Assembly: GCA_002320285.1 (NCBI GenBank)
Contig: DCKE01000007.1
Coordinates: forward strand, 22,986-86,985
Source of the DNA: Flavobacteriaceae bacterium UBA1682
GTDB taxonomy: Bacteria > Bacteroidota > Bacteroidia > Flavobacteriales > Flavobacteriaceae
Direction of reading: 5' to 3'
Length of the DNA: 64,000 nt
Every line of letters starts with the position of its first letter. Positions within the stretch are counted from its first letter, which is position 1. The translations under genes and the position numbers were made by a program. The notes under the pieces are model-generated. The model was given only the letters and a program-made list of their open reading frames with translations, was not told the origin of the DNA and did no database searches. This document shows positions 8,713 to 17,417 of this stretch, piece after piece.

Positions 8713-9507
8713 ATGCGTTATCTCGTTATATTTTTATTGTTTTTCAACCTGAGTCAGGCACAAATTAGAATCACCTCGTGGAACCTTAAAAATTTTGGAA
8801 AGTCAAAAAGCGATAGCGAAATCCTCTTTATAGCACAAACTGTAAAAGACAGTGATATCATAGCTATTCAAGAAGTAGTTGCTGGATATGGAGGCGCACA
8901 AGCCGTTGCTCGATTAACGGAAGAGCTCAATCGAACTGGAAGTAAATGGGATTACGCGATCAGTGATCCAACCGACAGTTCTCCATACCGTTCGGAACGT
9001 TATGCCTATATTTGGAAAACACACCGAGTTAAAGTACAAGGCAGGCCTTTTTTAGATAATTTTTTTAAAGATGTCATTGAACGTGAACCTTTTATCATTC
9101 GCTTCAACCTTCAACAAAAAATCTTTACTTTGGTCAACTTTCACGCCATACCTAAAAAACACCAACCCGAACGTGAAATCAAATATTTTAAACATTTCCC
9201 CGAGTATTATAAAACCAATCAGCTAATATTTCTGGGAGATTTTAACTGTCCAGAAACGCATTCCGTTTTTAATCCTTTAAAAAAGTTGGGATATCAGGCG
9301 GCTTTCGTCAACCAGAAAACCAGTTTACGCCAAAAATGTATTCTAGACGATTGCCTTGCATCGGCATACGACAATTTTATAGCTCACCCTGCCTACATCG
9401 AAATTCTAAATTCAGAAGCCATACACTTCTATCGCTCCTTTGAGAGCCTTCAAGAGGCGCGCGCGTTGTCCGATCATCTACCGATTACTATAGAAATCAA
9501 GTTGTAA
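8713..9507 (+). CDS. Exported endonuclease/exonuclease/phosphatase (DNase I-like) family protein
   Basis: A 264-residue protein with a short signal peptide (MRYLVIFLLFFNLSQAQ). It then shows the EEP-fold motifs in order: TSWNLKNFG near the start of the mature part, IIAIQEVV (metal-binding Glu), FLGDFNCP (the Asp-x-Asn pair) and LSDHLPI (catalytic Asp-His) near the C-terminus. These predict a metal-dependent phosphodiesterase in the periplasm or outside the cell. Whether it cleaves DNA, RNA or another phosphoester cannot be told. It has its own promoter and no co-directional partner closer than 107 bases. Confidence 0.88.
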   Translation: MRYLVIFLLFFNLSQAQIRITSWNLKNFGKSKSDSEILFIAQTVKDSDIIAIQEVVAGYGGAQAVARLTEELNRTGSKWDYAISDPTDSSPYRSERYAYIWKTHRVKVQGRPFLDNFFKDVIEREPFIIRFNLQQKIFTLVNFHAIPKKHQPEREIKYFKHFPEYYKTNQLIFLGDFNCPETHSVFNPLKKLGYQAAFVNQKTSLRQKCILDDCLASAYDNFIAHPAYIEILNSEAIHFYRSFESLQEARALSDHLPITIEIKL

Positions 9508-9584
9508 TCCACAAAGAAATTCCATGTATTACAGTTTAGTGCTGAGGCCCTATAAATAACTTTATATACTAACTGATAAAGCAG

Positions 9585-9592
9585 TACTTTTG
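9585..9592 (+). promoter_or_regulatory. Probable -7 element of the EamA gene (TACTTTTG)
   Basis: TAnnTTTG match 22 nt before the TTG start at 9615. No clear -33 element. Confidence 0.45.
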
Positions 9593-9614
9593 CAGAAATT
9601 TTAAAAATATAATT

Positions 9615-10532
9615 TTGAAAATTACCTTAAAAAACTGGCTGACACTATTGATTTTATCTTTGGTTTGGGGCTCTTCTTTTATCCTAATCAAAAAGGGATT
9701 AAATAGCTTTACTCCGTACCAAGTTGGATCGTTAAGAGTTGTCTTTGCTGGGATAATGCTTTTACCCACAGCCTTTATACACCGCAAAAAGTTTCCAAAG
9801 AAAAACTATCCATGGCTCACCATATGCGCTGTAGTCGGTAGTTTTATACCAATGTTTTTATTTCCGCTAGCTGAGATGCATTTAGACAGTTCTATCGCCG
9901 GAATAATGAACGCACTGATGTCCATTTTTGTGATTGTATTGGGTGCAATCTTCTTTAAATACAAAACCAATTTTGGAGAACTAACCGGGGTTACACTAGC
10001 TTTTATTGGCGTTATACTACTCCTACAAACCAGTAACTCCGAAGGCCATGGCGGAGAGAGCCAATGGTTTTATTTTGTTTTACTCATTATAGCCGCAATG
10101 ATGTATGCGTTTAGTGGATTATTGACTCAAAAATACATGGGCGACATCTCACCATTAGCTTGGACCGCCTTCATTGAATTGGTTTTATTTATACCTGCAA
10201 TTATCGCACTTTATCTTTCGGGTTTCTTTGAAGTATTTCATCAAAAGGACAATGCTTGGGAAGGAGTCGGTTACATCTTTATACTGTCGCTATTCGGCAG
10301 TGTTTTGGCCAATATATTCTACTACAAATTGATTGGTGAAACTTCAGCCAGTTTTGCCTCTTCTGTATCACTACTAATGCCGATAGTAGCTTTTATGTGG
10401 GGACTTCTAGATGGTGAAGTACTTGGTTTTATCCAAATTACTGGCGGAATACTCATTATAGCCGGATTGTATTTTGGCAGAAAAAACATCCAGATAAAAT
10501 ACCCTTTCAACAAAAGAAAAAAAGCTTTATGA
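9615..10532 (+). CDS. EamA/DMT-family transporter
   Basis: A 305-residue inner-membrane protein with about ten hydrophobic helices in two EamA repeats (about 10-140 and 150-290). The first has SLVWGSSFILIKKGL, typical of the drug/metabolite transporter superfamily. Such proteins export metabolites, often amino acids; the substrate is not predictable. The start is TTG at 9615, the only candidate before the first helix and correctly placed after a -7 box. The stop codon lies inside the left arm of the downstream terminator. Confidence 0.88.
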   Translation: MKITLKNWLTLLILSLVWGSSFILIKKGLNSFTPYQVGSLRVVFAGIMLLPTAFIHRKKFPKKNYPWLTICAVVGSFIPMFLFPLAEMHLDSSIAGIMNALMSIFVIVLGAIFFKYKTNFGELTGVTLAFIGVILLLQTSNSEGHGGESQWFYFVLLIIAAMMYAFSGLLTQKYMGDISPLAWTAFIELVLFIPAIIALYLSGFFEVFHQKDNAWEGVGYIFILSLFGSVLANIFYYKLIGETSASFASSVSLLMPIVAFMWGLLDGEVLGFIQITGGILIIAGLYFGRKNIQIKYPFNKRKKAL

Positions 10533-10553
10533 AATATCATAAAGCTTTTTTTT
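10521..10553 (+). terminator. Terminator overlapping the end of the EamA gene
   Basis: Perfect 12-bp stem (AAAGCTTTATGA / TCATAAAGCTTT), 4-nt loop, then a run of T. The left arm includes the TGA stop codon. A-rich sequence on the left arm could also let it stop transcripts arriving from the minus-strand gene. Confidence 0.85.
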
Positions 10554-10636
10554 ATTTTAAAACAGCATTAGCAAAAACAGGTTTGTAAAAAACCCATAAA
10601 CACACCAATACCTTGTATATTATCCTGTATCGTATA

Positions 10637-11311
10637 TTAACTTCTTCTGCCCATATAGATCATCAAGTAGTACAACAACGTACCAATAGATGCCAATGCA
10701 GCCACTAGATAGGTTCTTGCTGCCCAGGTTAAAGAATCTTTAGCTCCAGCATGTTCTTGCTGTGTTAACATATGCTTGTTTTCAAGCCATTTTAAAGCTC
10801 TATGACTCGCATCATACTCAACGGGTAGGGTAATGATCGAAAACAGCGTCGTCATGGCAAAAAGGATAATACCGACTAACAATAACTGTGGAAATGTATT
10901 TAACATCAATATACCCGCCAATAGAATCCATTGCATATACGAAGAAGCTACACTAACAACCGGCACTAACTTAGATCGCATTTCCAACCATCTATAGGCT
11001 GTTGCATGCTGCACAGCATGCCCCACTTCGTGAGCAGCCACAGCTGCGGCAGCCGCATTGCGTTCGTTATATACCGCTTCACTTAAATTCACTGTTTTAT
11101 CAGCAGGATTATAGTGATCCGTCAAACGACCCGGTGTCGATATAACACGAACATCTCTAATCCCGTGATCAGCTAACATTTTTTGAGCAATCTCCGCTCC
11201 ACTCATTCCATTTTGCAATTGCAATTTAGAATATTTCTCAAACTTACTTTTTAATCGAGCACCAACAAGCCAACTTGCCAGCATGATTATTCCCATTAAT
11301 ATAAATCCCAT
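10637..11311 (-). CDS. YugP-type membrane zinc metallopeptidase
   Basis: A 224-residue membrane protein of the neutral zinc metallopeptidase family related to Bacillus YugP. It has an N-terminal helix (MGFILMGIIMLASWLVGARL), the zinc motif AAHEVGHAVQH near residue 115, and two to three further helices. The ATG at 11311 is preferred to one 14 codons upstream because it begins directly with the membrane helix and the upstream extension (YIYNTYIKKNIE) is AT-rich leader. A -7 box lies at 11363-11370. Substrate unknown. The gene is downstream of infB but separated by a terminator and a repeat array, so it is a separate unit. Confidence 0.85.
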   Translation of the reverse strand: MGFILMGIIMLASWLVGARLKSKFEKYSKLQLQNGMSGAEIAQKMLADHGIRDVRVISTPGRLTDHYNPADKTVNLSEAVYNERNAAAAAVAAHEVGHAVQHATAYRWLEMRSKLVPVVSVASSYMQWILLAGILMLNTFPQLLLVGIILFAMTTLFSIITLPVEYDASHRALKWLENKHMLTQQEHAGAKDSLTWAARTYLVAALASIGTLLYYLMIYMGRRS

Positions 11312-11362
11312 CTCTATATTCTTTTTTATATATGTATTATAAATATATAACAAATCTTACGC

Positions 11363-11370
11363 CAAAATTA
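11363..11370 (-). promoter_or_regulatory. Probable -7 element of the YugP-type gene (TAATTTTG)
   Basis: Minus-strand TAnnTTTG match about 50 nt upstream of the ATG at 11311. The -33 half is not clear. Confidence 0.4.
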
Positions 11371-11400
11371 TATTTCGACAAGTTGTCAGTAAAAAAAACC

Positions 11401-11512
11401 GGGAATCGGGAGTCGGGAGTCGGGAGTCGGGAGTCGGGAGTCGGGAGTCGGGAGTCGGGAGTCGGGAGTCGGGAGTCGAGAGTCGGGAGTCGGGAGTCGG
11501 GAGTCGGGAGTC
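11401..11512. repeat. GGGAGTC heptanucleotide tandem array (16 units)
   Basis: Sixteen head-to-tail heptamers; unit 1 is GGGAATC and unit 12 is GAGAGTC, the rest are exact GGGAGTC. It resembles the short tandemly repeated repetitive (STRR) heptamers known in intergenic regions of cyanobacteria and some Bacteroidota. It lies between the infB terminator and the YugP-gene promoter. Read through in frame it gives a Gly-Val-Gly-Ser-Arg-Glu-Ser pattern, a by-product of the repeat and not a gene. Confidence 0.95.
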
Positions 11513-11520
11513 GGAAAATC

Positions 11521-11562
11521 ACGACAAACGAAAAACGAAAAACGAATCACGAACAACGACAA
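11521..11562. repeat. Degenerate ACGAAAA heptanucleotide array (6 units)
   Basis: Six consecutive heptamers of the form ACGAAAA (ACGACAA, ACGAAAA, ACGAAAA, ACGAATC, ACGAACA, ACGACAA) begin eight bases after the GGGAGTC array and run into the left arm of the infB terminator. They share the seven-base period of the first array but not its sequence. Confidence 0.8.
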
Positions 11563-11589
11563 AAGGCTGTCCTTTTGGGACAGCCTTTT
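11561..11589 (-). terminator. Terminator of the rimP-nusA-infB operon
   Basis: 12-bp stem (AAAAGGCTGTCC / GGACAGCCTTTT) with a 5-nt loop, 23 bases after the infB stop. On the minus strand it ends in TTTT. Confidence 0.85.
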
Positions 11590-11611
11590 GCAAATATATT
11601 AGAAAAGATCT

Positions 11612-14548
11612 TTACAATTTCTTTTTCACCTCCACTTGTTGGAAAGCTTCAATTAAATCGAGTTCTTTAATATCGTTGTAATTCTTCACTTGAATACCAC
11701 AATCATATCCTTTAGACACTTCTTTCACATCGTCTTTAAAACGTCTTAAAGCGGTTAATTCACCAGTGTAAATTACTACTCCTTCACGGATCAAGCGGAT
11801 TTTAGAGTTTCTATAGATTTTACCATCTGTAACCATACATCCAGCAATCGTACCAATTTTAGAGATTTTAAACAATTCTCTAATTTCAGCAGTACCGGTA
11901 ACTTCTTCTTTCATCACTGGGGAAAGCATACCTTCCATAGCGTCTCTTAAGTCGTCAATTGCATCATAAATGATCGAGTAGTTTCTGATATCGATTTCTT
12001 CTTTATCTGCCAATTGTTTAGCATTACCCATTGGTCGAACGTTAAATCCGATAATGATTGCATCAGATGCAGAAGCTAACAATACGTCGGATTCAGTGAT
12101 GGCTCCAACTCCTTTGTGGATAATATTGATTTGAATTTCTTCGGTTGACAATTTAGAGAACGAATCAGAAAGTGCTTCAACAGAACCATCCACATCCCCT
12201 TTCAAGATAATATTCAACTCTTTAAAATCACCTAAAGCAATACGACGTCCAATCTCAGCCAAAGTAATATGTCTTTGTGCTCTTACAGATTGCTCGCGAA
12301 TCAACTGCGTACGTTTTGCCGCAATTTGTTTTGCTTCACGTTCTTCCAAGAATACGTTGAACTTATCACCAGCAGTAGGTGCGCCATCCAATCCCAATAC
12401 AGAAATAGGTTTAGAAGGACCTGCCTCTTTCACCGCTTTTCCTCTTTCGTCGTGCATCGCTCTAACCTTACCGTGATGTTTACCTGCCAACATGTAGTCA
12501 CCTACACGTAAAGTACCGGATTGAACCAAAACAGTAGAAACAAATCCTCTACCTTTATCAAGGAATGCTTCAACTACAGTACCAACAGCTAATTTATCTG
12601 GATTTGCAGTAAGCTCTAACATTTCTGCTTCAAGCAATACCTTTTCCAAAAGTTCTTTTACACCAATACCTTTTTTGGCTGAAATATCTTGAGATTGATA
12701 AGTACCTCCCCAAGCTTCTACCAACAAATTCATTGCTGCTAATTTTTCTTTAATTTTCTCTGGGTTTGCCGTATCCTTATCGATTTTGTTAATTGCAAAA
12801 ATCAAAGGAACACCTGCTGCCTGAGCATGGCTGATAGCCTCTTTGGTTTGTGGCATGATGTCATCATCCGCTGCAATAACAATAATAACGATATCGGTAA
12901 CTTGAGCTCCACGAGCACGCATGGCAGTAAAGGCCTCGTGACCTGGTGTATCCAAGAAAGTGATCTGCTGTCCACCTTCTAAAGTTACTCCGTAAGCACC
13001 AATATGCTGTGTGATACCTCCAGATTCTCCCGTAATAACGTTGGTATTACGAATATAATCTAACAAAGATGTTTTACCGTGATCCACGTGTCCCATTACA
13101 GTAACAATTGGAGCTCTAGGTTTTAAATCTTCTGGTTTATCAACTATTTCTTCAATCGATTCCTCGATATCTGTTGTTGTAAATTCTACTTCGAAACCAA
13201 ATTCATCGGCAACGATAGTAAGAGTTTCCGCATCCAAACGTTGGTTCATGGTTACCATGATACCCAAAGACATACAAGTACCAATCACTTTAGTAATAGG
13301 CACATCCATCATTGTTGCAACTTCTCCAACAGTAACGAATTCCGTAACTTTTAAAGTTTTGCTTCCTTCTTCGATAGCTCTTTGTTCGTCATCCGTTTTC
13401 TTACGGTGCGTATCTCTTTTATCTCTACGATATTTTGCTGCTTTAGAACGATTTCCTTTTCCTTGTAAACGCTCTAGAGTTTCTTTAATCTGGTTTTTAA
13501 CTTCTTCCTCAGTAGGCTCCACTTTTACAACTGGCGCTGCATTTCTGTTGTTATTACCTTTGTAGTTAGGTGAAGTTCTATTTCCAAATTTATTTCCAGC
13601 TCCAGCAGGTCTTGGAGCACCACCACCAGCGGCATTAGCCGTACCCGTGTTAGCTCCCGGTTTAGAAGGAATTCTTTTTCTCTTATTTTTAGCAGCGGCA
13701 CCTGCAGCACCTGGCTTTGCAGCTACGCCACCTTTTTTAGGATCATCTTTTTTAGGTTCTTCCTTCTTCTTTTTAGGCTTGTTAAACTGAGACAGATCAA
13801 TAGTTTGTCCCGTAAAAGTAGTTCCTGAAAGCTTTTGGTAATTTGTCTTAACTACTTCTTCCTCCGTAACTGCCTCACCCTGGGCACCGTCTTTTGATTC
13901 TATCTTAGCTTCAACAACCTTAGTTTCTGTTGATTTCACCTCAGTTGCCTTTACCTCAGTTGGTTGATCTTCAGAGGACACAATTGCTGTTGGTTTTTCC
14001 GAAGGTGTTTCCTTTTTCTCAGCAACAACAACTTTTTTATCACTAGCAGCTGCACTAGGTCCTTTAGATTTTTTATCTACCGGCTTGGCTTGCGCTTCTT
14101 CAGATGTATTTTCCAAAATTTCTGGTTTCACTTGTTTTTTAACCACTGTATCGTCTGAAGAAACTTTCGGTTTTTTAGGTTCAAGATCAATTTTACCAAC
14201 AGGTTTGATTGCAGCAATCGCTTCCGCTTTTGCACGAATCACCTCTTGCTCGCGTTTAATACGCTCCTCATCTTGTTTGCGTTTTACTTCAATTTCTCTA
14301 TCGCGCTCGACTTTAAGAGCCTCTTTTTCCTTTCTTTTCTCTTCACTCACTTCAATAGAAGCTTCTTTCTTCCCCTTGTCAGCAGAGAATTGTTTACACA
14401 AAACACTATACTCCTCTTTAGATATCTTAGCATTCGGACTTGCTTCAATCTCAAAACCTTTGGTTTTCAGAAAATCCACAGCTCTATCTAGAGAAATATT
14501 TAATTCCCTTAAAACTTGATTTATTCTTTTTACTCTTTCTTCAGACAT
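11612..14548 (-). CDS. infB: Translation initiation factor IF-2
   Basis: A 978-residue GTPase that brings fMet-tRNA to the 30S subunit and promotes subunit joining. The N-terminus (VKRINQVLRELNISLDRAVDFL) is the IF2-N helical domain. It is followed by a charged Lys/Glu region and a Gly/Ala/Asn-rich region (to about 340), long as in Bacteroidota. The G domain starts near 480 with VMGHVDHGKTS (G1), DTPGHEAF (G3) and INKIDK (G4). Domains II, III and IV follow, the last ending KELDLIEAFQQVEVKKKL. It is the last gene of rimP-nusA-infB, 45 bases after nusA. Confidence 0.98.
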   Translation of the reverse strand: MSEERVKRINQVLRELNISLDRAVDFLKTKGFEIEASPNAKISKEEYSVLCKQFSADKGKKEASIEVSEEKRKEKEALKVERDREIEVKRKQDEERIKREQEVIRAKAEAIAAIKPVGKIDLEPKKPKVSSDDTVVKKQVKPEILENTSEEAQAKPVDKKSKGPSAAASDKKVVVAEKKETPSEKPTAIVSSEDQPTEVKATEVKSTETKVVEAKIESKDGAQGEAVTEEEVVKTNYQKLSGTTFTGQTIDLSQFNKPKKKKEEPKKDDPKKGGVAAKPGAAGAAAKNKRKRIPSKPGANTGTANAAGGGAPRPAGAGNKFGNRTSPNYKGNNNRNAAPVVKVEPTEEEVKNQIKETLERLQGKGNRSKAAKYRRDKRDTHRKKTDDEQRAIEEGSKTLKVTEFVTVGEVATMMDVPITKVIGTCMSLGIMVTMNQRLDAETLTIVADEFGFEVEFTTTDIEESIEEIVDKPEDLKPRAPIVTVMGHVDHGKTSLLDYIRNTNVITGESGGITQHIGAYGVTLEGGQQITFLDTPGHEAFTAMRARGAQVTDIVIIVIAADDDIMPQTKEAISHAQAAGVPLIFAINKIDKDTANPEKIKEKLAAMNLLVEAWGGTYQSQDISAKKGIGVKELLEKVLLEAEMLELTANPDKLAVGTVVEAFLDKGRGFVSTVLVQSGTLRVGDYMLAGKHHGKVRAMHDERGKAVKEAGPSKPISVLGLDGAPTAGDKFNVFLEEREAKQIAAKRTQLIREQSVRAQRHITLAEIGRRIALGDFKELNIILKGDVDGSVEALSDSFSKLSTEEIQINIIHKGVGAITESDVLLASASDAIIIGFNVRPMGNAKQLADKEEIDIRNYSIIYDAIDDLRDAMEGMLSPVMKEEVTGTAEIRELFKISKIGTIAGCMVTDGKIYRNSKIRLIREGVVIYTGELTALRRFKDDVKEVSKGYDCGIQVKNYNDIKELDLIEAFQQVEVKKKL

Positions 14549-14593
14549 ATTATCTTTTTAGTGTATTTTAATGAGTTGTGTTGATGTTTTTAA

Positions 14594-15838
14594 CTAGTCT
14601 TCAAACTCTTCTTTAAGAATTCGTATTACTTCAAGAATGGTTTCTTCTTCAAGATCGGTTCTTCTTACTAAATCGGCAACATCTTGTTTTAGAATACTTC
14701 TAGCAGTATCCAATCCAATTTTAGCAAACTCATCAATTACCCAGCTCTCTATTTCATCCTTGAATTCTGATAATTCAACGTCATCGTCACTCGAAAGGTC
14801 TGCAGCATCTCTCATTACGTCTAATTCATAGCCCGTAAGTAATCCTGCCAATTTAATGTTTTGACCACCACGTCCAATCGCTTTAGAAACTTCTTCAATG
14901 TTTAAATAAACACTGGCTTTCTTCGCCACTTCATCCAATTTGATCATATTGATCTTTGCAGGACTTAAGGCTCTAGTGATAAATAATTGTGTATTGGTGG
15001 TGTAATTGATAACATCAATGTTTTCATTCCCTAACTCACGTACAATTCCGTGTATTCTTGACCCCTTCATACCAACACAAGCACCTACAGGATCAATTCT
15101 ATCATCGTATGAATCAACGGCAACCTTAGCTTTTTCCCCTGGGATACGAACCACTTTTTTAATTGTGATCAGTCCGTCAGCAACTTCTGGGATTTCTTGT
15201 TCAAATAATTTTTCTAAAAACTTCTCTGAAGTTCTAGACATAATAATTTGAGGCTTATTACCTTTTAATTCTACACTTTCTATTATCCCTCTTACCGTAT
15301 CTCCTTTTCTAAAGAAATCAGCTGGAATTTGTTTTTCTTTTGGAAGAATAATCTCATTACCTTCATCATCAACCAAAATTACAGCTTTTGGACGAACATG
15401 GTGCACTTCTGCAGCATATACCTCGTCAACAAGATCCTTAAATTGTTTGTAAAGGTTGGTATTATCATGCTCATGGATTTTTGAAATCAAATTCTGACGC
15501 AAGGCCAAAATCGCTCTTCTCCCCAATTGTATTAATTTTACTTCCTCAGATACATCTTCACCTACTTCAAAGTCAGGTTCAATTTTTCTAGCTTCAGAAA
15601 GTGAAATCTCAGAATTCTCATCTTCTACTTCTCCATCTGCAACTACAACACGATTTCTCCAGATCTCCATATCTCCTTTATCAGGATTGATAATGATATC
15701 AAAATTATCGTCTGAACCATACTTCTTCTTCAATGCATTTCTAAATACATCTTCCAAAATTGCCATTAGTGTAACTCTGTCGATAAGTTTATCGTCTTTA
15801 AACTCTGAAAATGATTCAATTAATGCAATATTTTCCAT
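14594..15838 (-). CDS. nusA: Transcription termination/antitermination factor NusA
   Basis: A 414-residue RNA polymerase-binding protein that controls pausing, termination and antitermination. Order seen: N-terminal polymerase-binding domain (LIDRVTLMAILEDVFRNALK), an S1 domain about 135-200 (DTVRGIIESVEL), and KH domains about 230-345 (VGACVGMKGSRI and GRGGQNIKLA). An acidic C-terminal region ends EVIRILKEEFED. It lacks the two extra C-terminal acidic repeats of the E. coli protein, as is common outside Gammaproteobacteria. It lies 16 bases after rimP and 45 before infB. Confidence 0.97.
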   Translation of the reverse strand: MENIALIESFSEFKDDKLIDRVTLMAILEDVFRNALKKKYGSDDNFDIIINPDKGDMEIWRNRVVVADGEVEDENSEISLSEARKIEPDFEVGEDVSEEVKLIQLGRRAILALRQNLISKIHEHDNTNLYKQFKDLVDEVYAAEVHHVRPKAVILVDDEGNEIILPKEKQIPADFFRKGDTVRGIIESVELKGNKPQIIMSRTSEKFLEKLFEQEIPEVADGLITIKKVVRIPGEKAKVAVDSYDDRIDPVGACVGMKGSRIHGIVRELGNENIDVINYTTNTQLFITRALSPAKINMIKLDEVAKKASVYLNIEEVSKAIGRGGQNIKLAGLLTGYELDVMRDAADLSSDDDVELSEFKDEIESWVIDEFAKIGLDTARSILKQDVADLVRRTDLEEETILEVIRILKEEFED

Positions 15839-15854
15839 GCAATCTATTTTATTT

Positions 15855-16322
15855 TTAAAATGAAATTATAACAATCGCTTCTTTAACATCCGAAATGGGA
15901 AGACTAACCTTTTTGTCAACGGTTACTTTCCCTTTACCTACGGCTTTAGGCTCTCTGGCCTTCCACTCTAAAAATAGGTTTTCCTCATCCGAATCAACCA
16001 ACGTTGCTTCAAACACCGTTTGGTCGAGGGTTGTTATTTTTAGTTTTCTGCCAACATTTTTTTTATATTGTCTAGGTAACTGCAAAGGTTTTGTAGCACC
16101 AGCCGAAGCCACTTCTAAAGAAAAATCGTGCTCTTCTCGATCTAAATTGTGATCTATAGCACGACTTATATCAATACAATCTTGTAATGTCACACCTTGG
16201 TCACCATCAATAATCACACTGATTTTGCCGTCGTCGGAAATAGAAAAATCAATCAAAAATAATGACGGATGCTCTTCCAACCCTTGATTCAACAACTCTT
16301 TTACTTTTTCTTTAAATGTCAT
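15855..16322 (-). CDS. rimP: Ribosome maturation factor RimP
   Basis: A 155-residue protein needed for 30S subunit maturation. The N-terminal half carries the RimP pattern (LFLIDFSISDDGKISVIIDGDQGVTLQDC..., SRAIDHNLD) and the C-terminal half an SH3-like barrel with the linking segment VASAGATKPL. The ATG at 16322 is preferred to an upstream one at 16388 because the extra 22 residues are not family-like and the intervening DNA holds a promoter box and a leader hairpin. First gene of the rimP-nusA-infB operon. Confidence 0.94.
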   Translation of the reverse strand: MTFKEKVKELLNQGLEEHPSLFLIDFSISDDGKISVIIDGDQGVTLQDCIDISRAIDHNLDREEHDFSLEVASAGATKPLQLPRQYKKNVGRKLKITTLDQTVFEATLVDSDEENLFLEWKAREPKAVGKGKVTVDKKVSLPISDVKEAIVIISF

Positions 16323-16330
16323 ATTTCTAT

Positions 16331-16355
16331 AAAAAGAGGGGACACCAGTCCCCTC
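16331..16355 (-). promoter_or_regulatory. Terminator-like leader hairpin of the rimP operon
   Basis: On the minus strand the leader contains an 8-bp GC-rich stem (GAGGGGAC / GTCCCCTC) with a 4-nt loop followed by five U residues, ending nine bases before the rimP start and about 30 bases after the putative promoter box. It has the form of an intrinsic terminator inside a leader. Attenuation is inference. Confidence 0.6.
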
Positions 16356-16385
16356 ATTATTTAGTTTAACTAATAAATAACGCCA

Positions 16386-16393
16386 CAAAGATA
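16386..16393 (-). promoter_or_regulatory. Probable -7 element of rimP-nusA-infB (TATCTTTG)
   Basis: Minus-strand TAnnTTTG match 63 nt upstream of the rimP ATG at 16322. A TTG lies upstream but at only 14 nt spacing, so the -33 half is uncertain. Confidence 0.45.
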
Positions 16394-16497
16394 CTATTTT
16401 TTTTATACAATTAAAACTTTTGATAATTGATAATTATATTATTAACTTTATAAATTAGAAATAAAACCTATTAATTTCAATACCCATAATAAAAACT

Positions 16498-17325
16498 ATG
16501 AAAAAAATACTCGTACCTACGGATTTCTCTCCCCATGCAAATAGCGCACTTCATGCCGCAGCCTTAATCGCTAAAAAATGCCATGCGGAGGTCATATTAC
16601 TACACATTATAGAACTACCCCAACAAGCTACAGACGAAATATCCATAGGCGCAGAAATTCCTGAGGTCATGTTTTTTAAAAATGCTGCAGAAAACCGACT
16701 AACCCAATTAGCGCTATCACCGGTTCTTGAAGGACTGAATGTTTCACAAGTGCTAAAATTGGATAGAACTTTTCTAGGTGTAATCACAGTTGCCGAAGTC
16801 AATGATGTTGATTTAATCATCATGGGTTCGCATGGAGCTAGTGGAGCTAAAGAAATGTTTATCGGGTCTAATACCGAAAAAGTGGTTCGCTCATCGGATG
16901 TACCGGTACTGGTTATCAAGGAAAACACCAATCACTTTGAAGTAAAAAACTTCATATTTGCTTCTGACTTTTCAGAAGGCATGAAAGCACCTTTCTTAAA
17001 AGCACTAAAATTCAACAAAGTATTCGGCTCTAAATTGCATCTTTTGATGGTCAATACACCGAATAGTTTTAAGACAACGCAAGCTGCTGAAGAACAATTA
17101 GAAACTTTCTTGTCCGACATCACAGACAACGAATTTGAATTGACCATTTACAACGACATCAATATCGAAAAGGGAATATTAAATTACGCCAAAAAAATAG
17201 ATGCCGATCTTATCGGACTCAGCACACACGGCAGAAAAGGCATTTCTCACTTTCTTAACGGAAGTATCACCGAAGATTTAGTTAATCACTCCTCCACTTC
17301 CGTATTGACCTTTAAAATAAAGTAG
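16498..17325 (+). CDS. Tandem universal stress protein
   Basis: A 275-residue protein made of two UspA domains. The first spans about 1-140: it starts KKILVPTDFSPHANSALHAA and ends with the ATP-binding signature GSHGASGAKEMFIGSNTEKV. The second, about 150-275, is more diverged but keeps STHGRKGISHFLNGSITEDL. Such proteins bind ATP and accumulate under starvation or redox stress; the precise role here is unknown. It stands alone, convergent with the HD hydrolase gene and separated from it by a shared hairpin. Confidence 0.92.
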   Translation: MKKILVPTDFSPHANSALHAAALIAKKCHAEVILLHIIELPQQATDEISIGAEIPEVMFFKNAAENRLTQLALSPVLEGLNVSQVLKLDRTFLGVITVAEVNDVDLIIMGSHGASGAKEMFIGSNTEKVVRSSDVPVLVIKENTNHFEVKNFIFASDFSEGMKAPFLKALKFNKVFGSKLHLLMVNTPNSFKTTQAAEEQLETFLSDITDNEFELTIYNDINIEKGILNYAKKIDADLIGLSTHGRKGISHFLNGSITEDLVNHSSTSVLTFKIK

Positions 17326-17383
17326 CGCATCAATTTCCGAGGAATGGAACAAACAAACCGACGAGAAAAAATACAGACAAAAA

Positions 17384-17417
17384 AAATGGGGCTCATCTAA
17401 AAAGACTAGCCCCATTT
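17384..17417 (-). terminator. Terminator between the stress protein and HD hydrolase genes
   Basis: Stem AAATGGGGCT / AGCCCCATTT, directly after the HD gene stop. On the minus strand it is followed by a long U-tract, so it mainly serves the HD gene; it may also act on the plus strand. Confidence 0.85.

Noticed and set aside
11401..11562. Possible CRISPR array
   Set aside because: Units are 7 bases long and directly adjacent, with no unique spacers and no cas genes nearby.
11332..11670. Open frame of about 110 codons across the heptamer arrays
   Set aside because: It exists only because a 7-base repeat without stop codons runs through; it has a purely periodic composition and no promoter or homologue-like features.
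13248..14519. Several open frames antisense to infB
   Set aside because: They lie fully within infB, are rich in Ser, Phe and Leu as expected from antisense of charged codons, and show no recognisable domain.
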